A stretch of 64,000 nt of DNA, from NCBI RefSeq assembly GCF_023333595.1, contig NZ_JAIQZM010000001.1, positions 305,100-369,099 on the forward strand, in the 5' to 3' direction. A program made the position numbers and the translations under genes. The DNA comes from Argonema galeatum A003/A1 (lineage in GTDB: Bacteria; Cyanobacteriota; Cyanobacteriia; Cyanobacteriales; Aerosakkonemataceae). This document shows, in pieces, positions 9,153 to 18,657 of this stretch (the stretch's first letter is position 1; the number at the start of each line of letters is the position of its first letter). Below the pieces are notes generated by a model that was not told the DNA's origin, did no database searches, and worked only from the letters and a program-made list of their open reading frames with translations.

Positions 9153-10760
9153 TCAATTTTCGAGTTGGGAGTTTTGATTGTCTTGCTTATTGTTCAAAAC
9201 TACTACACTTGAGGAATCGGGGAATTCAATCCCTTCCCGATCGAACTTATCTTTGATCATTTTACGCAGCGCTCGTTCAATTTGGAAATGGTTGCCCGGT
9301 TTTACCTTCGTGATAGTGCGAATTAACAGTTCAGACTCCCCGAACCTTTCCAACCCATCCACCCGCGTCGGTTCCAGTACTTCTGGGTAATTTTTCTGTA
9401 CCTGTTTTCCCAATTCTTCTAGAATCTCGTATACACGATCGAGATTGGAGCCATAGGCAACACCTACTTCCACTACTGCGTAGATATACCCCTTAGAGTA
9501 GTTGACAATATCCTTAATCTCCCCATTACGGATAATGTGTTGTTTACCGTTGGGATGTCGGATGCGAGTGGTTCTGAGGTCGATCGCTTCCACAAATCCA
9601 GATGCTTGAGAAACCTCGATAAAGTCACCTACTAAATAATAGTTTTCAAACAGGATAAAAAATCCACAAACTATATCATTGACGAGGTTCTGTGCCCCAA
9701 AACCAACTGCTAGACCGATGATGCCCGCACCCGCTAATATAGGGGTTGGATCGACGCCAATCAGCTTTAGGATAGAAATACCCGCACTGAAGTAGATGAG
9801 GTATTTCAGGATACTCTTGAATAAGGGGATGATAGTCAGCCGTCTCTTTCTTCGTAACTCACTTAAATCTTCGCTTTTCAGGACTAAATCTTCGAGGATT
9901 GTGTTGACGATTTCGATCAAAACACCGCTGAAGAAGAAAATGGCAATAATTTTAAGGATTATGGAACCGTAAACAGCCGTCCAAGCGAGGAAATCTATTT
10001 GCCGAACAACGATAGTCGCTATGCTAACATAAATGACGTACTCCAGACATTTTTTAAACAATAAAACTAGGTGATGGAGACGATGGTAGAACCGGAGGAG
10101 GTTGTTCGGACTGGAGTGTTTGGTAGCGAGGTAATCGATGGTATCAATCATCGCAGCGACGGCTCTGATAATCAGTAAACCAATTACCGTAATAACATAG
10201 GCTTTTAAACCAATGTACAGATAATTCGTCAAAACTTCTGGAACTTCTAAAAATTGGGCGGATAGGATACCAGCTAATACCCAGATGATAATGATGATGT
10301 TAGTTTTGAGGAAGTTAAAAAAATCTGCGATGCTCTCATCATTAGCCTCAATATCGTCAAAATTCTGGGCGCGAACGCAGGCAAAGTCTAGGAAACGGTG
10401 CAGGGGGGGTATGGTATATTTAACTAGCATCAGAAGGATAATACTTTTGGAGATCCCAGCGATTAGTGTTATCCAGAATTGAGTGGGAATACTGCCAATT
10501 AAGTTTAGTTGGAATTCCTCAACGTTTTTGCCTTGATAAATCACTACCCCATTTACGCCGATGATGAGGATACACAGCGCCCCACAGGTAAAATACAAAA
10601 TTCGGCTGATATTCCGGCGTTGGGCGATGATTTTCTGAACTTTCGCCTCGATCAAAGGAACTTTGCTCATCTGCTTGAGGATAATTCCAAGCAGCCAGTT
10701 AAACAGGAAGAAAGCTAAAATCAGGAGGCTGACTTCAGCCAGGATAAGTAAGATGTCCAC
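9153..10760 (-). CDS. MscS family mechanosensitive ion channel
   Basis: The open frame extends to 11111, but that would overlap the start of dxr on the other strand and add a non-hydrophobic tail. A GTG at 10758-10760 gives MDILLILAEVSLLILAFFLFN, directly a membrane segment, and about 535 residues. Several transmembrane helices precede the MscS pore and beta domain: GAGIIGLAVGFGAQNLVNDIVCGFFIL (pore helix, glycine/alanine-rich) followed by NYYLVGDFIEV and RTTRIRHPNGKQHIIRNGEI. The family opens on membrane tension and releases solutes during osmotic downshock. The start has no strong Shine-Dalgarno sequence, so it is uncertain. It is divergent from dxr, with about 215 bases between. Confidence 0.85.
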   Translation of the reverse strand: MDILLILAEVSLLILAFFLFNWLLGIILKQMSKVPLIEAKVQKIIAQRRNISRILYFTCGALCILIIGVNGVVIYQGKNVEEFQLNLIGSIPTQFWITLIAGISKSIILLMLVKYTIPPLHRFLDFACVRAQNFDDIEANDESIADFFNFLKTNIIIIIWVLAGILSAQFLEVPEVLTNYLYIGLKAYVITVIGLLIIRAVAAMIDTIDYLATKHSSPNNLLRFYHRLHHLVLLFKKCLEYVIYVSIATIVVRQIDFLAWTAVYGSIILKIIAIFFFSGVLIEIVNTILEDLVLKSEDLSELRRKRRLTIIPLFKSILKYLIYFSAGISILKLIGVDPTPILAGAGIIGLAVGFGAQNLVNDIVCGFFILFENYYLVGDFIEVSQASGFVEAIDLRTTRIRHPNGKQHIIRNGEIKDIVNYSKGYIYAVVEVGVAYGSNLDRVYEILEELGKQVQKNYPEVLEPTRVDGLERFGESELLIRTITKVKPGNHFQIERALRKMIKDKFDREGIEFPDSSSVVVLNNKQDNQNSQLEN

Positions 10761-10976
10761 GTGAAATAAAGCTAAATTAAGTGGATGAATATATCTAACC
10801 AATAATAGTTTATTACGATTACGCCAAAGCTTATTTTGAAAACAAATTGCGCTAACTGCTCCAGGTGCGACGAGATAGTTACCACAAACATCAACATAAG
10901 TCAAGCAAGAATCGTCGATCGCTAATTTATGTTCCAGGAAGCGTATAGTAAAATTGCGGTTAATTCTTAAACAATT

Positions 10977-12167
10977 GTGAAAGCGATTACACTTCTTGGT
11001 TCCACCGGCTCTATTGGCACTCAGACGCTGGATATCGTCGCTCAGTATCCCGATCGGTTTCGGCTTGTGGGGTTGGCAGCTGGACGCAATGTGGCGATGC
11101 TGGCTCAGCAAATCCGGCAGTTTAGACCGGAAATTGCGGCTATCTGCGAAGAAGATAAGTTACCCGAACTGAAAGAGGCGCTTGCTGACCTCGACCCCCA
11201 ACCTATCTTACTGGCTGGAGAAGCCGGAGTCATTGAGGTGGCACGCTACGGCGATGCGGAATCCGTGGTTACGGGTATTGTAGGCTGTGCGGGGTTGCTA
11301 CCTACCATTGCTGCGATCGAAGCTGGCAAAGATATCGCCTTGGCAAATAAGGAAACCTTGATTGCTGGTGGGCCGGTCGTTATACCTTTGGTAGAGAAAC
11401 ACGGTGTTAAGCTATTACCAGCAGATTCTGAACATTCTGCGATTTTTCAGTGTCTCCAGGGTGTTCCCCCTGGCGGGTTGCGGCGAATTCTGCTGACAGC
11501 TTCTGGCGGTGCTTTTCGGGATTGGCCGGTTGAGAAGTTGGCAGAAGTTAAAGTTGCAGACGCGCTGAAGCATCCTAACTGGTCGATGGGTCGCAAAATC
11601 ACTGTCGATTCTGCCACCCTGATGAATAAGGGGTTGGAAGTGATTGAGGCTCATTACCTCTTCGGTTTGGATTACGACAACATCGATATTGTTATCCATC
11701 CCCAAAGTATTATTCACTCTTTAATTGAGTTACAAGATACTTCTGTTTTAGCGCAGTTGGGTTGGCCTGATATGCGTTTGCCATTGCTTTACGCTATGTC
11801 TTGGCCGGAGCGAATTTACACAGATTGGGAACGTTTAGATTTGGTGAAAGCTGGAAGTTTAACTTTTAGGGAACCGGATCATCAAAAATATCCTTGTATG
11901 CAGTTGGCTTATGCAGTCGGTCGTGCGGGTGGTTCGATGCCTGCTGTGTTGAATGCGGCGAACGAACAAGCAGTGGCGTTATTTTTGGAAGAGAAGATCG
12001 GGTTTTTGGATATTCCGAGATTGATTGAGCGGACGTGCGATCGCCACCAATCCGATAATCGCACAAATCCATCGTTAGCAGATATTATCGCAGCCGATAA
12101 GTGGGCAAGACAGGAAGTGCTGGAAGCGAGTAAGATGATGGAAGAGCGCATGATTTCAGTTCGTTAA
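10977..12167 (+). CDS. dxr: 1-deoxy-D-xylulose 5-phosphate reductoisomerase
   Basis: A 396-residue protein, the normal length for Dxr, which converts DXP to 2-C-methyl-D-erythritol 4-phosphate with NADPH in the plastid-type isoprenoid (MEP) pathway, supplying carotenoids, phytol and quinones. Visible motifs: the NADPH-binding [16 protein letters not shown] at residue 6, [12 protein letters not shown] near 121, [15 protein letters not shown] near 146 (metal and substrate residues), and [19 protein letters not shown] near 200. The start is a GTG at 10977 that begins directly with the Rossmann strand. It ends one base before the next gene on the same strand. Confidence 0.97.
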   Translation: MKAITLLGSTGSIGTQTLDIVAQYPDRFRLVGLAAGRNVAMLAQQIRQFRPEIAAICEEDKLPELKEALADLDPQPILLAGEAGVIEVARYGDAESVVTGIVGCAGLLPTIAAIEAGKDIALANKETLIAGGPVVIPLVEKHGVKLLPADSEHSAIFQCLQGVPPGGLRRILLTASGGAFRDWPVEKLAEVKVADALKHPNWSMGRKITVDSATLMNKGLEVIEAHYLFGLDYDNIDIVIHPQSIIHSLIELQDTSVLAQLGWPDMRLPLLYAMSWPERIYTDWERLDLVKAGSLTFREPDHQKYPCMQLAYAVGRAGGSMPAVLNAANEQAVALFLEEKIGFLDIPRLIERTCDRHQSDNRTNPSLADIIAADKWARQEVLEASKMMEERMISVR

Positions 12168-12168
12168 A

Positions 12169-13119
12169 ATGGATTGGATTGTCAGAGCGATCGCTACCTT
12201 AGCAATTTCTGCTGCCATTAGCGGATTAATGGCGGCTTGTTCGGCTCAAGAACCGAAAATCCTAATTAATCAAAAAATGGCAGAACATTTCTATAACCGA
12301 GGATTGGAAAGGTTGGGGAGAAGAGATTACCAAGGTGCGATCGCTGATTTTAACGAGGTAATTCGTCAGATATTCAAAGTATCGAACCCAGGATGGCAAT
12401 ATCTTATTAAATTCGATAAGATCGAACCATCAACAACATCCATTACAAAAATGAAAACTGAAATTAAGCCTGTAGTTTTTGACCTGAAACAATTAATTGT
12501 TCCACCCGGTAACACAGTGCAGATGGAAAATGTTAGCTGGGAGATGTTTGAAAACATCCTTCAGTCGATGGCAGAAGGTTATGCTGCGCGAATTGCCTAT
12601 AACAATGGAATTTTGGAAATAAAAATGCCGCTGCCAAAACATGAAAGAGCAAAATCAATAATTAGCGATTTAATTAAACTGCTTCTGGAAGAACTCGACA
12701 TTGATTGTGAGTGTTTTGCTTCTTCAACCTTCAAACGGGAAGATATGCAAAGTGGTGTAGAGCCTGACGATTGTTTCTACATCGAGAACGAACCAGTTAT
12801 GAGAGGCAAAACGGAGATAGACTTAACAGTAGATCCACCACCGGATTTGGCGCTTGAAATTGACAATACCAGCGATTCTCGCGTGCGATTCAACAGCTAT
12901 CAAGCTTTAGGCGTTCCCGAATTATGGCGATATGATGGACGAGAGTTAAAAATCTACTTGCTGCAAGATAAAAAATATGTTGAGTCCAACATCAGCCCGA
13001 ACTTTCCTGGATTACCAATTGCTGAAATAATTACCCAATATGTTAAGCAGAGTCAAACCGCAGGAAGAAGTCCAACAATGAAAGCATTTCGCGCTTGGGT
13101 AAGAGAGCAATTACAATAG
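12169..13119 (+). CDS. Chimeric ORF: lipoprotein/TPR N-terminus joined to a complete Uma2 (DUF820) domain
   Basis: The first 35 residues form a signal peptide with a lipobox (SGLMAAC), followed by one TPR-like unit (FYNRGLERLGRRDYQGAIADFNEVI), and then the similarity breaks off. From Met95 (ATG at 12451) onward comes a full-length 222-residue Uma2 protein: WEMFENIL, ILEIKMPLPKHE, LTVDPPPDLALEID and YQALGVPELWRY. Uma2 proteins have a PD-(D/E)XK nuclease-like fold and are very numerous in cyanobacteria; their role is largely unknown. A soluble Uma2 domain behind a lipoprotein signal makes little sense, so the front part is probably the remnant of another gene and Uma2 may really start at 12451. 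Confidence 0.8.
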   Translation: MDWIVRAIATLAISAAISGLMAACSAQEPKILINQKMAEHFYNRGLERLGRRDYQGAIADFNEVIRQIFKVSNPGWQYLIKFDKIEPSTTSITKMKTEIKPVVFDLKQLIVPPGNTVQMENVSWEMFENILQSMAEGYAARIAYNNGILEIKMPLPKHERAKSIISDLIKLLLEELDIDCECFASSTFKREDMQSGVEPDDCFYIENEPVMRGKTEIDLTVDPPPDLALEIDNTSDSRVRFNSYQALGVPELWRYDGRELKIYLLQDKKYVESNISPNFPGLPIAEIITQYVKQSQTAGRSPTMKAFRAWVREQLQ

Positions 13120-13174
13120 TAGTAGTCAGTCATTAGTTTTTGAGATAGCCAATTCGATATAATAAAATAAAACT

Positions 13175-13393
13175 ATGTCACTAAGTTTGATTATTTCGAT
13201 TGCTGCCATAATTGTATCTGGATTGGTATTCACCTGGTTGTTCAAAGTAGTGAAAGCAACTTTAAGTACAGCTATTTCAATTGCCATAATTGTGCTAATT
13301 TTGCAATTAGCCTTTGGAATTGCCCCTCAAGAACTTTGGCAGCAAATAATTCATATTCCGCAAACTGTTTGGCAATTCGTTACTGATAGGTGA
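13175..13393 (+). CDS. Small two-helix membrane protein
   Basis: A 72-residue protein with two long hydrophobic stretches (residues 3-25 and 31-50) and a polar tail with QELWQQIIHIPQTVWQ. The ATG follows a short AT-rich spacer. I do not recognise a characterised family; similar short double-helix proteins are common in cyanobacteria. The MITE-like repeat begins at its stop codon. Confidence 0.65.
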   Translation: MSLSLIISIAAIIVSGLVFTWLFKVVKATLSTAISIAIIVLILQLAFGIAPQELWQQIIHIPQTVWQFVTDR

Positions 13394-13538
13394 TATCATG
13401 TCCGGTAGCATTGTTAGTGTAAGAGTGATATCATAAAATTGTCTGTTTTTATCCTTGGTTAAATTTTTACCGCAGATGAAGACAGATGAACGCAGATGAA
13501 CGCAGATAAGAATAAGAACACGAATTTTTTAGGTAACA
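13393..13538 (+). repeat. MITE-like dispersed repeat, copy 1
   Basis: About 146 bases sharing the same order of segments with 46315-46471 and, inverted, 48348-48494: an ATATCATGTCCGGT end, GTGATATC, AATTGTCTGTTTT, TTTTTACCGCAGATGAAG, a series of GATGAACGCA units, GATAAGAATAAGAAC and TTTTTTAGGTAAC. The left end matches the terminal repeat of copy 2; the right end is degraded after GGTAAC. It has no coding capacity. Confidence 0.75.
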
Positions 13539-13574
13539 GACGCAGGAGGATGACCGCCCCACAAGAGTGGCCTT

Positions 13575-14054
13575 TTAAACGGAAAGTCGAGCTAAGGCAT
13601 CCTTGACAGCGGGTGGCAATTGGCGCATAATTTTGCCTTTTTCCCTGTCAACCGCCACTAAAGTTACCCGCGCCGTCACATATAGTTCTTCGCCATCTAC
13701 AGACTGAATTTGGTTATCCCAATTCAGTCGCACGCCGTCGATATCTGCCATCTGCGCCTTGACTATTGCTGTCATTCCCATTCGCAAAGGTCGATGATAT
13801 CGCACGGAAAGCTCTACTACTGGCAAATCGCAACCCAAGGCTACCAAGTCGGCAAATTCAACGCCGATCGATCGCAAGCATTCCACCCGCGCCTCTTCCA
13901 TCCAGGTAATATACGAACCGTGCCAAACATTGCCTGAATAGTCGGTATGGTGGGGTTGTACCTTGATGGGATATTCAAACCAGGTTCCAGGTGCCATCTG
14001 CGGCAGGTTTTGGATAGCGCCGGTGGGTGAAAGTTGAGGTTGTTCAGTTGTCAT
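13575..14054 (-). CDS. Hot-dog fold acyl-CoA thioesterase
   Basis: A 159-residue protein of the 4-hydroxybenzoyl-CoA thioesterase/YbgC class. The signature segment is HHTDYSGNVWHGSYITWMEEAR, with the catalytic-type Asp at about residue 38 and the following long helix, then VELSVRYHRPLRMG and ARVTLVAVDREKGK. These enzymes hydrolyse acyl-CoA thioesters in the cytoplasm. In cyanobacteria one branch handles 1,4-dihydroxy-2-naphthoyl-CoA in phylloquinone synthesis, but nothing here identifies the substrate. A second thioesterase of this fold is at 37890-38339. A 21-base-period heptamer array lies directly upstream of its start. Confidence 0.85.
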   Translation of the reverse strand: MTTEQPQLSPTGAIQNLPQMAPGTWFEYPIKVQPHHTDYSGNVWHGSYITWMEEARVECLRSIGVEFADLVALGCDLPVVELSVRYHRPLRMGMTAIVKAQMADIDGVRLNWDNQIQSVDGEELYVTARVTLVAVDREKGKIMRQLPPAVKDALARLSV

Positions 14055-14056
14055 TT

Positions 14057-14163
14057 GTCAAAAGTCAGTTGTCAGTCGTCAAAAGTCAGTTGTCAGTCGT
14101 CAAAAGTCAATTGTCAGTCGTCAAAAGTCAGTTGTCAGTCGTCAAAAGTCAGTTGTCAGTTGC
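14057..14163. repeat. Tandem array with 21-bp period (three heptamers)
   Basis: Five copies of GTCAAAA-GTCAGTT-GTCAGTC. The 21-base unit is itself three related heptamers. The array begins 2 bases upstream of the thioesterase start codon, so it is in or next to that gene's leader. Related heptamers occur at 17361, 53305 and 57871. Confidence 0.9.
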
Positions 14164-14201
14164 TCATAAATGATGACTAATGACTCATCACCAATATATT
14201 T

Positions 14202-15215
14202 TTAGCGCGGCTTGATAACTTTAGGAGCAGCAACAGCTGAAACAAGGCTGGTGTCAATGAGGAACTTTTCTGCATCGCAAACACCAGACCAAGCTGCCAG
14301 AAGACGAGCTGCCAATCTCAATAGCTCGGTTTCGGAATTTACTCCCCAGAGTGTCGCCAGAGGGGAATTATCGTCCTTTTGTTTGCCCAGTGCCAGACGC
14401 CATCCTACTGGTATCCCAGCTATACTATTGTAGGCTCCAGATAAAGCACCTGTTAGAGCTATGGTAATTTCCGGTTGCGGACAACGAGCTGCGCGGACAA
14501 CAGATAGGCGCAAGTCTTCCAGTGTACTTAAGAAACAGTAAAAAGCCAAGGCGATCGCAGCATTGGGACGCGGTGCTGACTGACGCGGCATTAGAGTTCC
14601 CAAAGTAGTTTCTAACCCAGCACCATCTTCTAACAAGGTTTGGACTTGTCTGAGTTGCTGCACCAGTGGCGTCTCAACATCAAGATAGATCAGGGTTTCA
14701 GGAATCAAAGTAGCAGGGTCGAGTCTTTCTTTGAGGGCGAGTGCGATCGCATACCCGATCGCTAAAGTGCCATCCTTTAATACAGAGTCATCCTGCCACA
14801 CATCTGCCACCTGCTGTAAATTTTGTCGCAGTTTAGCTTCATCTTCGTGAAAAAATAAAGCTACCGGCACAGTCGCAACGATCCCCGAACCTGCTGCGCT
14901 TTTGTGGTCATATTTGGTGTATGTTTCGTCTGTATTGGGCGAAGCATATCCTGAAAAACTTGCTTCTTCGTAAGCCTTACCGTTTTCCGTCAAGGGTCGC
15001 TTCCCGAAGGAAGGTTCGCCCCAATCTGCTAAATCCAACTTTCCTTGCCGAATCAAGCCTTCGGTGCCGCGAACCACCAACCGCCCCCAGCTAGACGGCA
15101 ATCCAGAAGGTTGTTTTACCCCCAGCTGCCACGACTCACCGTAAGCGCCCCAAATTTCTCCTATAGCAGCGCCTAGCAGGGCACCGCGAAATCTGCTTAA
15201 TAGAGAGTACCGCAT
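14202..15215 (-). CDS. ADP-ribosylglycohydrolase family protein
   Basis: A 337-residue protein beginning MRYSLLSRFRGALLGAAIGEIWGAYGE, which matches the opening helix of ADP-ribosylglycohydrolases (usually RxxGxLxGxAxGDALG). A later helix has LTGALSGAYNSIAGIPVGW, matching the usual GAIxGAxxGxxAIP segment. The canonical metal-binding Asp residues are not clearly placed: the first motif has Glu where GD is expected. It may therefore be catalytically altered. The family removes ADP-ribose from proteins or small molecules. It stands alone between the thioesterase and aroQ. Confidence 0.75.
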   Translation of the reverse strand: MRYSLLSRFRGALLGAAIGEIWGAYGESWQLGVKQPSGLPSSWGRLVVRGTEGLIRQGKLDLADWGEPSFGKRPLTENGKAYEEASFSGYASPNTDETYTKYDHKSAAGSGIVATVPVALFFHEDEAKLRQNLQQVADVWQDDSVLKDGTLAIGYAIALALKERLDPATLIPETLIYLDVETPLVQQLRQVQTLLEDGAGLETTLGTLMPRQSAPRPNAAIALAFYCFLSTLEDLRLSVVRAARCPQPEITIALTGALSGAYNSIAGIPVGWRLALGKQKDDNSPLATLWGVNSETELLRLAARLLAAWSGVCDAEKFLIDTSLVSAVAAPKVIKPR

Positions 15216-15260
15216 TAATTTTTTTTATGTTAATAACGTTTCTGTGGAAGAAACGCCATT

Positions 15261-15719
15261 CTAACCCGATGTCGGGGATTGTCTGAGGTGGTAAACTAGG
15301 GCTTGCAGTCCCAAGCGATAACTTTCGGCCCCAAAACCACTAATTTGCCCGATCGCAACTGCTGCAATCCAGGAATGATGCCGAAATTCCTCACGGCGGT
15401 AGATGTTGCTTAGGTGAACCTCTACAGTGGGAAGGGTAACGCCTGCTAGAGCATCGCGAATGGCTACGCTGGTATGCGTATACGCGCCAGCGTTAATCAA
15501 AATTCCTTGATGACGCCCTAAAGCTTCATGAATAGCATCCACTAAAACGCCTTCGTGATTCGACTGTAGAGCCGTCACATCAGCCTCTAGCGCCTGCCCT
15601 TCTTTTTCTAGCAGGCGGTTTATTTCATCTAAGGTTACGCGGCCATAAACCCCCGGTTCTCGTTGTCCCAAAAGGTTAAGATTGGGGCCATGCAATACCA
15701 AAATACTTAGCTTGTGCAA
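15261..15719 (-). CDS. aroQ: Type II 3-dehydroquinate dehydratase
   Basis: A 152-residue protein, the normal size of the dodecameric type II enzyme, which converts 3-dehydroquinate to 3-dehydroshikimate in the shikimate pathway. It shows [18 protein letters not shown] at the N-terminus (with the catalytic Tyr), QSNHEG near residue 54, [17 protein letters not shown] near 76-92 and [18 protein letters not shown] near 99-116, containing the catalytic histidine. It ends 45 bases before the start of the ADP-ribosylglycohydrolase-like gene on the same strand, so the two may be cotranscribed. Confidence 0.97.
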   Translation of the reverse strand: MHKLSILVLHGPNLNLLGQREPGVYGRVTLDEINRLLEKEGQALEADVTALQSNHEGVLVDAIHEALGRHQGILINAGAYTHTSVAIRDALAGVTLPTVEVHLSNIYRREEFRHHSWIAAVAIGQISGFGAESYRLGLQALVYHLRQSPTSG

Positions 15720-15742
15720 TGGCGTAATTCAATCCAGACAGA

Positions 15743-15880
15743 CTAGCGGCGACGACCTGGTTCGTGGACAGGAATGGGAATAGGTTCGGGTTCGGGTTGC
15801 ATCTCTGGGCCTAGCAGCGCTTCGATGATTCTACGTGCCAATTCCTTTAGCGTTTCCAGTATATCTTCGATAAAGTCCAT
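15743..15880 (-). CDS. Small acidic/proline-rich cyanobacterial protein
   Basis: The frame is open to 15934, but the conserved-looking part begins at ATG 15880 (MDFIEDILETLKELARRIIE), giving 45 residues: one amphipathic helix, then a PEPEPIPIPVHEPGRRR tail. It lies just upstream of aroQ on the same strand. I know of no function. The Glu-Pro alternation could reflect a short repeat. Confidence 0.55.
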   Translation of the reverse strand: MDFIEDILETLKELARRIIEALLGPEMQPEPEPIPIPVHEPGRRR

Positions 15881-16090
15881 TGAACAGACAACTCCTTCCA
15901 TACGGTCTAAGTCTTGCGCCCAGGGGCGAAACACCCAGTATTAGGTCTGCGGTTTTGGTTACTCAAAAATCCCTTTTTTTGTATTGTAATATACAAAAAA
16001 TTTTCTGGAGAAGTACTCCTGGGGATTGAGTGCTTTACTTTATGATAACAAATAATCCGGCAAGGTTAAGGATTGTTAATAAATTTTCAA

Positions 16091-17341
16091 TTATCTGGAC
16101 AAAAGATCCCGTCGCAGGTGGTCGAGAGCGGTACAAGTGCTAATGTGGCGAATCAAAGAGCGGTCTTGTAGGGAATTAAAGCGATGCTCGAAACTTTTTA
16201 CCAGGTTGTTAGGCCCAGCCAGACCGATGTAGACCAGACCCACCGGCTTAGTTTCCGTACCGCCGCCTGGGCCTGCAATTCCCGTAATACTCAATCCCCA
16301 GGTTGTCGAGAGGCGCTCCAGCACACCAACAGCCATTTGCTTCGCCACCGTTTCGCTCACCGCGCCCACTCGATCTAAATCGTTTGGATTAACGCCCAAT
16401 AGGGATATTTTTACCGCATTATCATAAGAAATAATCCCTCCCAGGAAATAATTAGAACTTCCGGGGACAGAAGTCAGCATACTACCGAGACTGCCGCCAG
16501 TGCAGGATTCTGCCACCGAGAGGGTTTCATCGAATTCTGACAGCAGCTGACCCACCACTGAAGCTAGGCTGTCGCTATCCGCACCGTAGTAGTCCATTCC
16601 GGCAATTTGGCGCAATTGTTGTTCGACTGGCGAAATTATTTCGTTAGCTAATGTAGCAGATGCAGCTTTAGCCGATACCCTAAGTTTCACTTCACCTTGA
16701 CTTGCATAAGGCGCAACGGTAGGATTTTGCAGGTTGAGGAAAGAAGCAACTTTTTCGGCCAATGCCGCTTCGGCAATGCCCCAGAATCTTAACATCCGGC
16801 TGTAGATGATTTCCTTGCCCCAGCCTTGGCTTTTGAGATAAGGTACAGCGATTTCCTGCCACATTCGCTGCATTTCAAAGGGGACGCCTGGAAAGGTGAG
16901 GATGGTTAGATTAGTGCGGGGTTGCCATATCATACCGGGTGCAGTTCCCCATTGGTTGGCTAAAATTTCTGCACCTTGAGGAATTAAGGCTTGTTTGCGG
17001 TTGCTGGGAGTCATCTGACGTCCGCGTCGGGCATATTTTTGGGCGATATCTTCCACAATTTCCGGTCGTTCCACCAAAGGGACGCCGAAAAATTCTGCGA
17101 TCGTTTCCGTGGTCAGGTCATCGGGAGTCGGGCCAAGACCGCCGGTGAAGATGAGAATGGAGGCCCGATCGCAAGCAATAGCCAGTACTTGTTTGAGACG
17201 TTCTGGGTTATCTCCTACAACCGTTTGGTAGTAGTGAGGAATGCCCAACTGAGCTAATTGCTGAGCTAAGTACTGGGCATTGCTATTGAGGATATCACCC
17301 AGCAGTAACTCCGTTCCGACACAAATAATTTCAGCGGTCAT
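16091..17341 (-). CDS. cinA: CinA family protein (competence/damage-inducible, NMN deamidase-type)
   Basis: A 416-residue two-domain protein, the normal length. The N-terminal molybdopterin-binding-like domain has EIICVGTELLLGDILNSNA and FTGGLGPTPDDLT. The C-terminal domain (from about residue 255) has SVAESCTGGSLGSMLTSVPG and SITGIAGPGGGTETKPVG, the active-site motifs of nicotinamide-nucleotide amidohydrolase (PncC). The expected roles are NMN deamidation and ADP-ribose pyrophosphatase activity in NAD recycling. GTCAAAA heptamers lie immediately upstream of the start. Confidence 0.95.
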   Translation of the reverse strand: MTAEIICVGTELLLGDILNSNAQYLAQQLAQLGIPHYYQTVVGDNPERLKQVLAIACDRASILIFTGGLGPTPDDLTTETIAEFFGVPLVERPEIVEDIAQKYARRGRQMTPSNRKQALIPQGAEILANQWGTAPGMIWQPRTNLTILTFPGVPFEMQRMWQEIAVPYLKSQGWGKEIIYSRMLRFWGIAEAALAEKVASFLNLQNPTVAPYASQGEVKLRVSAKAASATLANEIISPVEQQLRQIAGMDYYGADSDSLASVVGQLLSEFDETLSVAESCTGGSLGSMLTSVPGSSNYFLGGIISYDNAVKISLLGVNPNDLDRVGAVSETVAKQMAVGVLERLSTTWGLSITGIAGPGGGTETKPVGLVYIGLAGPNNLVKSFEHRFNSLQDRSLIRHISTCTALDHLRRDLLSR

Positions 17342-17360
17342 TTTTTTGAGGGACTAGAAA

Positions 17361-17389
17361 GTCAAAAGTCAAAAGTCAAAAGTCAAAAG
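17361..17389. repeat. GTCAAAA heptamer array
   Basis: Four tandem GTCAAAA units, just upstream of the cinA start codon. The same heptamer occurs at 14057, 23571 and 56290. Confidence 0.85.
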
Positions 17390-17468
17390 AAAATAGGGAT
17401 TAGGGAAAAGACGCAGAGATTGGATAACTTTGACCAACTTTTTAGGAACAGGACATAATTTTTATCCT

Positions 17469-18542
17469 TCATCCTTCTTCCTTCATCGTTTCGATGTACT
17501 TCCAGACTTTCCAGCTAGTGTAAGCCAGCAGCAAAGTTGCACCTAAAGCATAGATTAGCCCATGAGGTATGCCAGCAAAAGCCAAAGCTAAACTACCCGC
17601 CCACAAAGTCAAACAATAAATAAACAATACCGTCAAGCGATGGGATAGACCAGCTTTCAGCAGTCGGTGATGGAGATGTCGTTTATCGGCAAGAAAAGGT
17701 GACTTACCGTGACGGAGGCGATCGAGAATTACAGCTGACATATCCAAAAGTGGCACTGCTAAAATCACATAAGGCAGAACGAAAGAAGTGAAAGCTGTAG
17801 TTTTTACCAAACCGATCACCCCAACGCCAGCCAAGGTAAAGCCCACAAAGTACGCACCTCCATCCCCCATAAAGATTTGGGCTGGGTTGAAATTATAGCG
17901 CAGAAATCCCAACAGCGCACCAGCCAAAGCTGCCGCAATCAACGCTGCTGCTGGTTGACCCATAAACAAACAAACAATGAGCATCACGAAGGCACCAATA
18001 CCAGACACCCCAGCGGCTAACCCATCTAGACCATCTATCCAGTTGGTGGCATTGACCATACCTACCAGCCAGAGTACCGTGATCGGCAGACCGATCCAAA
18101 CTGGCAAAGGCAGTGCGTCCTGAAAGGGCATAGAGAGAAATTCAATTTGGACACCAGCCTTCCAAGCCATGCTGGCGACGATCGTCTGCATCAGCAACCG
18201 CGTGAAGGGCGATAAGCCAAACAAGTCATCTGCTAAGCCAATGAGGAAAAAGGCCAGACCTCCAAGTGTGACTCCCCAGATTTCATACTCTTCGTCTGGG
18301 GGAAGAATCTGGCCACGGGCGTCTAGAAAGCCTCCAGACCACCAAACGACTAAAAGTGCGATCAGAGTTCCGGCAAAGATAGACACGCCTCCCAAGCGCA
18401 CCATCGGGTGCTGGTGGACTTTTCGTTTGTCCGGTATGTCGAAAAGTCCGCTTTTGAGGCCAAATTTGTTGACAGCTGGCGTACTCCAGAGGACAACAAC
18501 GGCTGAGACTGCGAAGGCAATCAGATGGTAGGCGTAAGGCAT
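17469..18542 (-). CDS. Undecaprenyl-phosphate GlcNAc-1-phosphate transferase-like (MraY/WecA/TagO family)
   Basis: A 357-residue polytopic membrane protein. Family motifs are present: DKRKVHQHPMVRLGG near residue 38, NATNWIDGLDGLAAG near 163 (the Asp-rich Mg-binding loop), FMGDGGAYFVGF near 221, and HLHHRLLKAG near 290, the histidine motif that separates WecA/TagO-type enzymes from MraY. The family transfers a sugar-1-phosphate from a UDP-sugar to a polyprenyl phosphate, starting synthesis of O-antigen, teichoic acid or exopolysaccharide. The sugar specificity cannot be read here. Confidence 0.9.
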   Translation of the reverse strand: MPYAYHLIAFAVSAVVVLWSTPAVNKFGLKSGLFDIPDKRKVHQHPMVRLGGVSIFAGTLIALLVVWWSGGFLDARGQILPPDEEYEIWGVTLGGLAFFLIGLADDLFGLSPFTRLLMQTIVASMAWKAGVQIEFLSMPFQDALPLPVWIGLPITVLWLVGMVNATNWIDGLDGLAAGVSGIGAFVMLIVCLFMGQPAAALIAAALAGALLGFLRYNFNPAQIFMGDGGAYFVGFTLAGVGVIGLVKTTAFTSFVLPYVILAVPLLDMSAVILDRLRHGKSPFLADKRHLHHRLLKAGLSHRLTVLFIYCLTLWAGSLALAFAGIPHGLIYALGATLLLAYTSWKVWKYIETMKEEG

Positions 18543-18657
18543 CTGAAAATCAGTAGGAAGTGCGACAAAAGAGTGTCAGGCAGAGTCTACTACATTTCCA
18601 GACTTCACTGTTCCTGCCAACAATCCGCAAGTTCGGGCGAGAAAGATTTCATAGGCG

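Noticed and set aside
10761-11111. N-terminal extension of the MscS protein
   Set aside because: It overlaps the dxr start on the other strand and adds no hydrophobic or domain-like sequence; GTG 10760 gives a start directly at a membrane helix.
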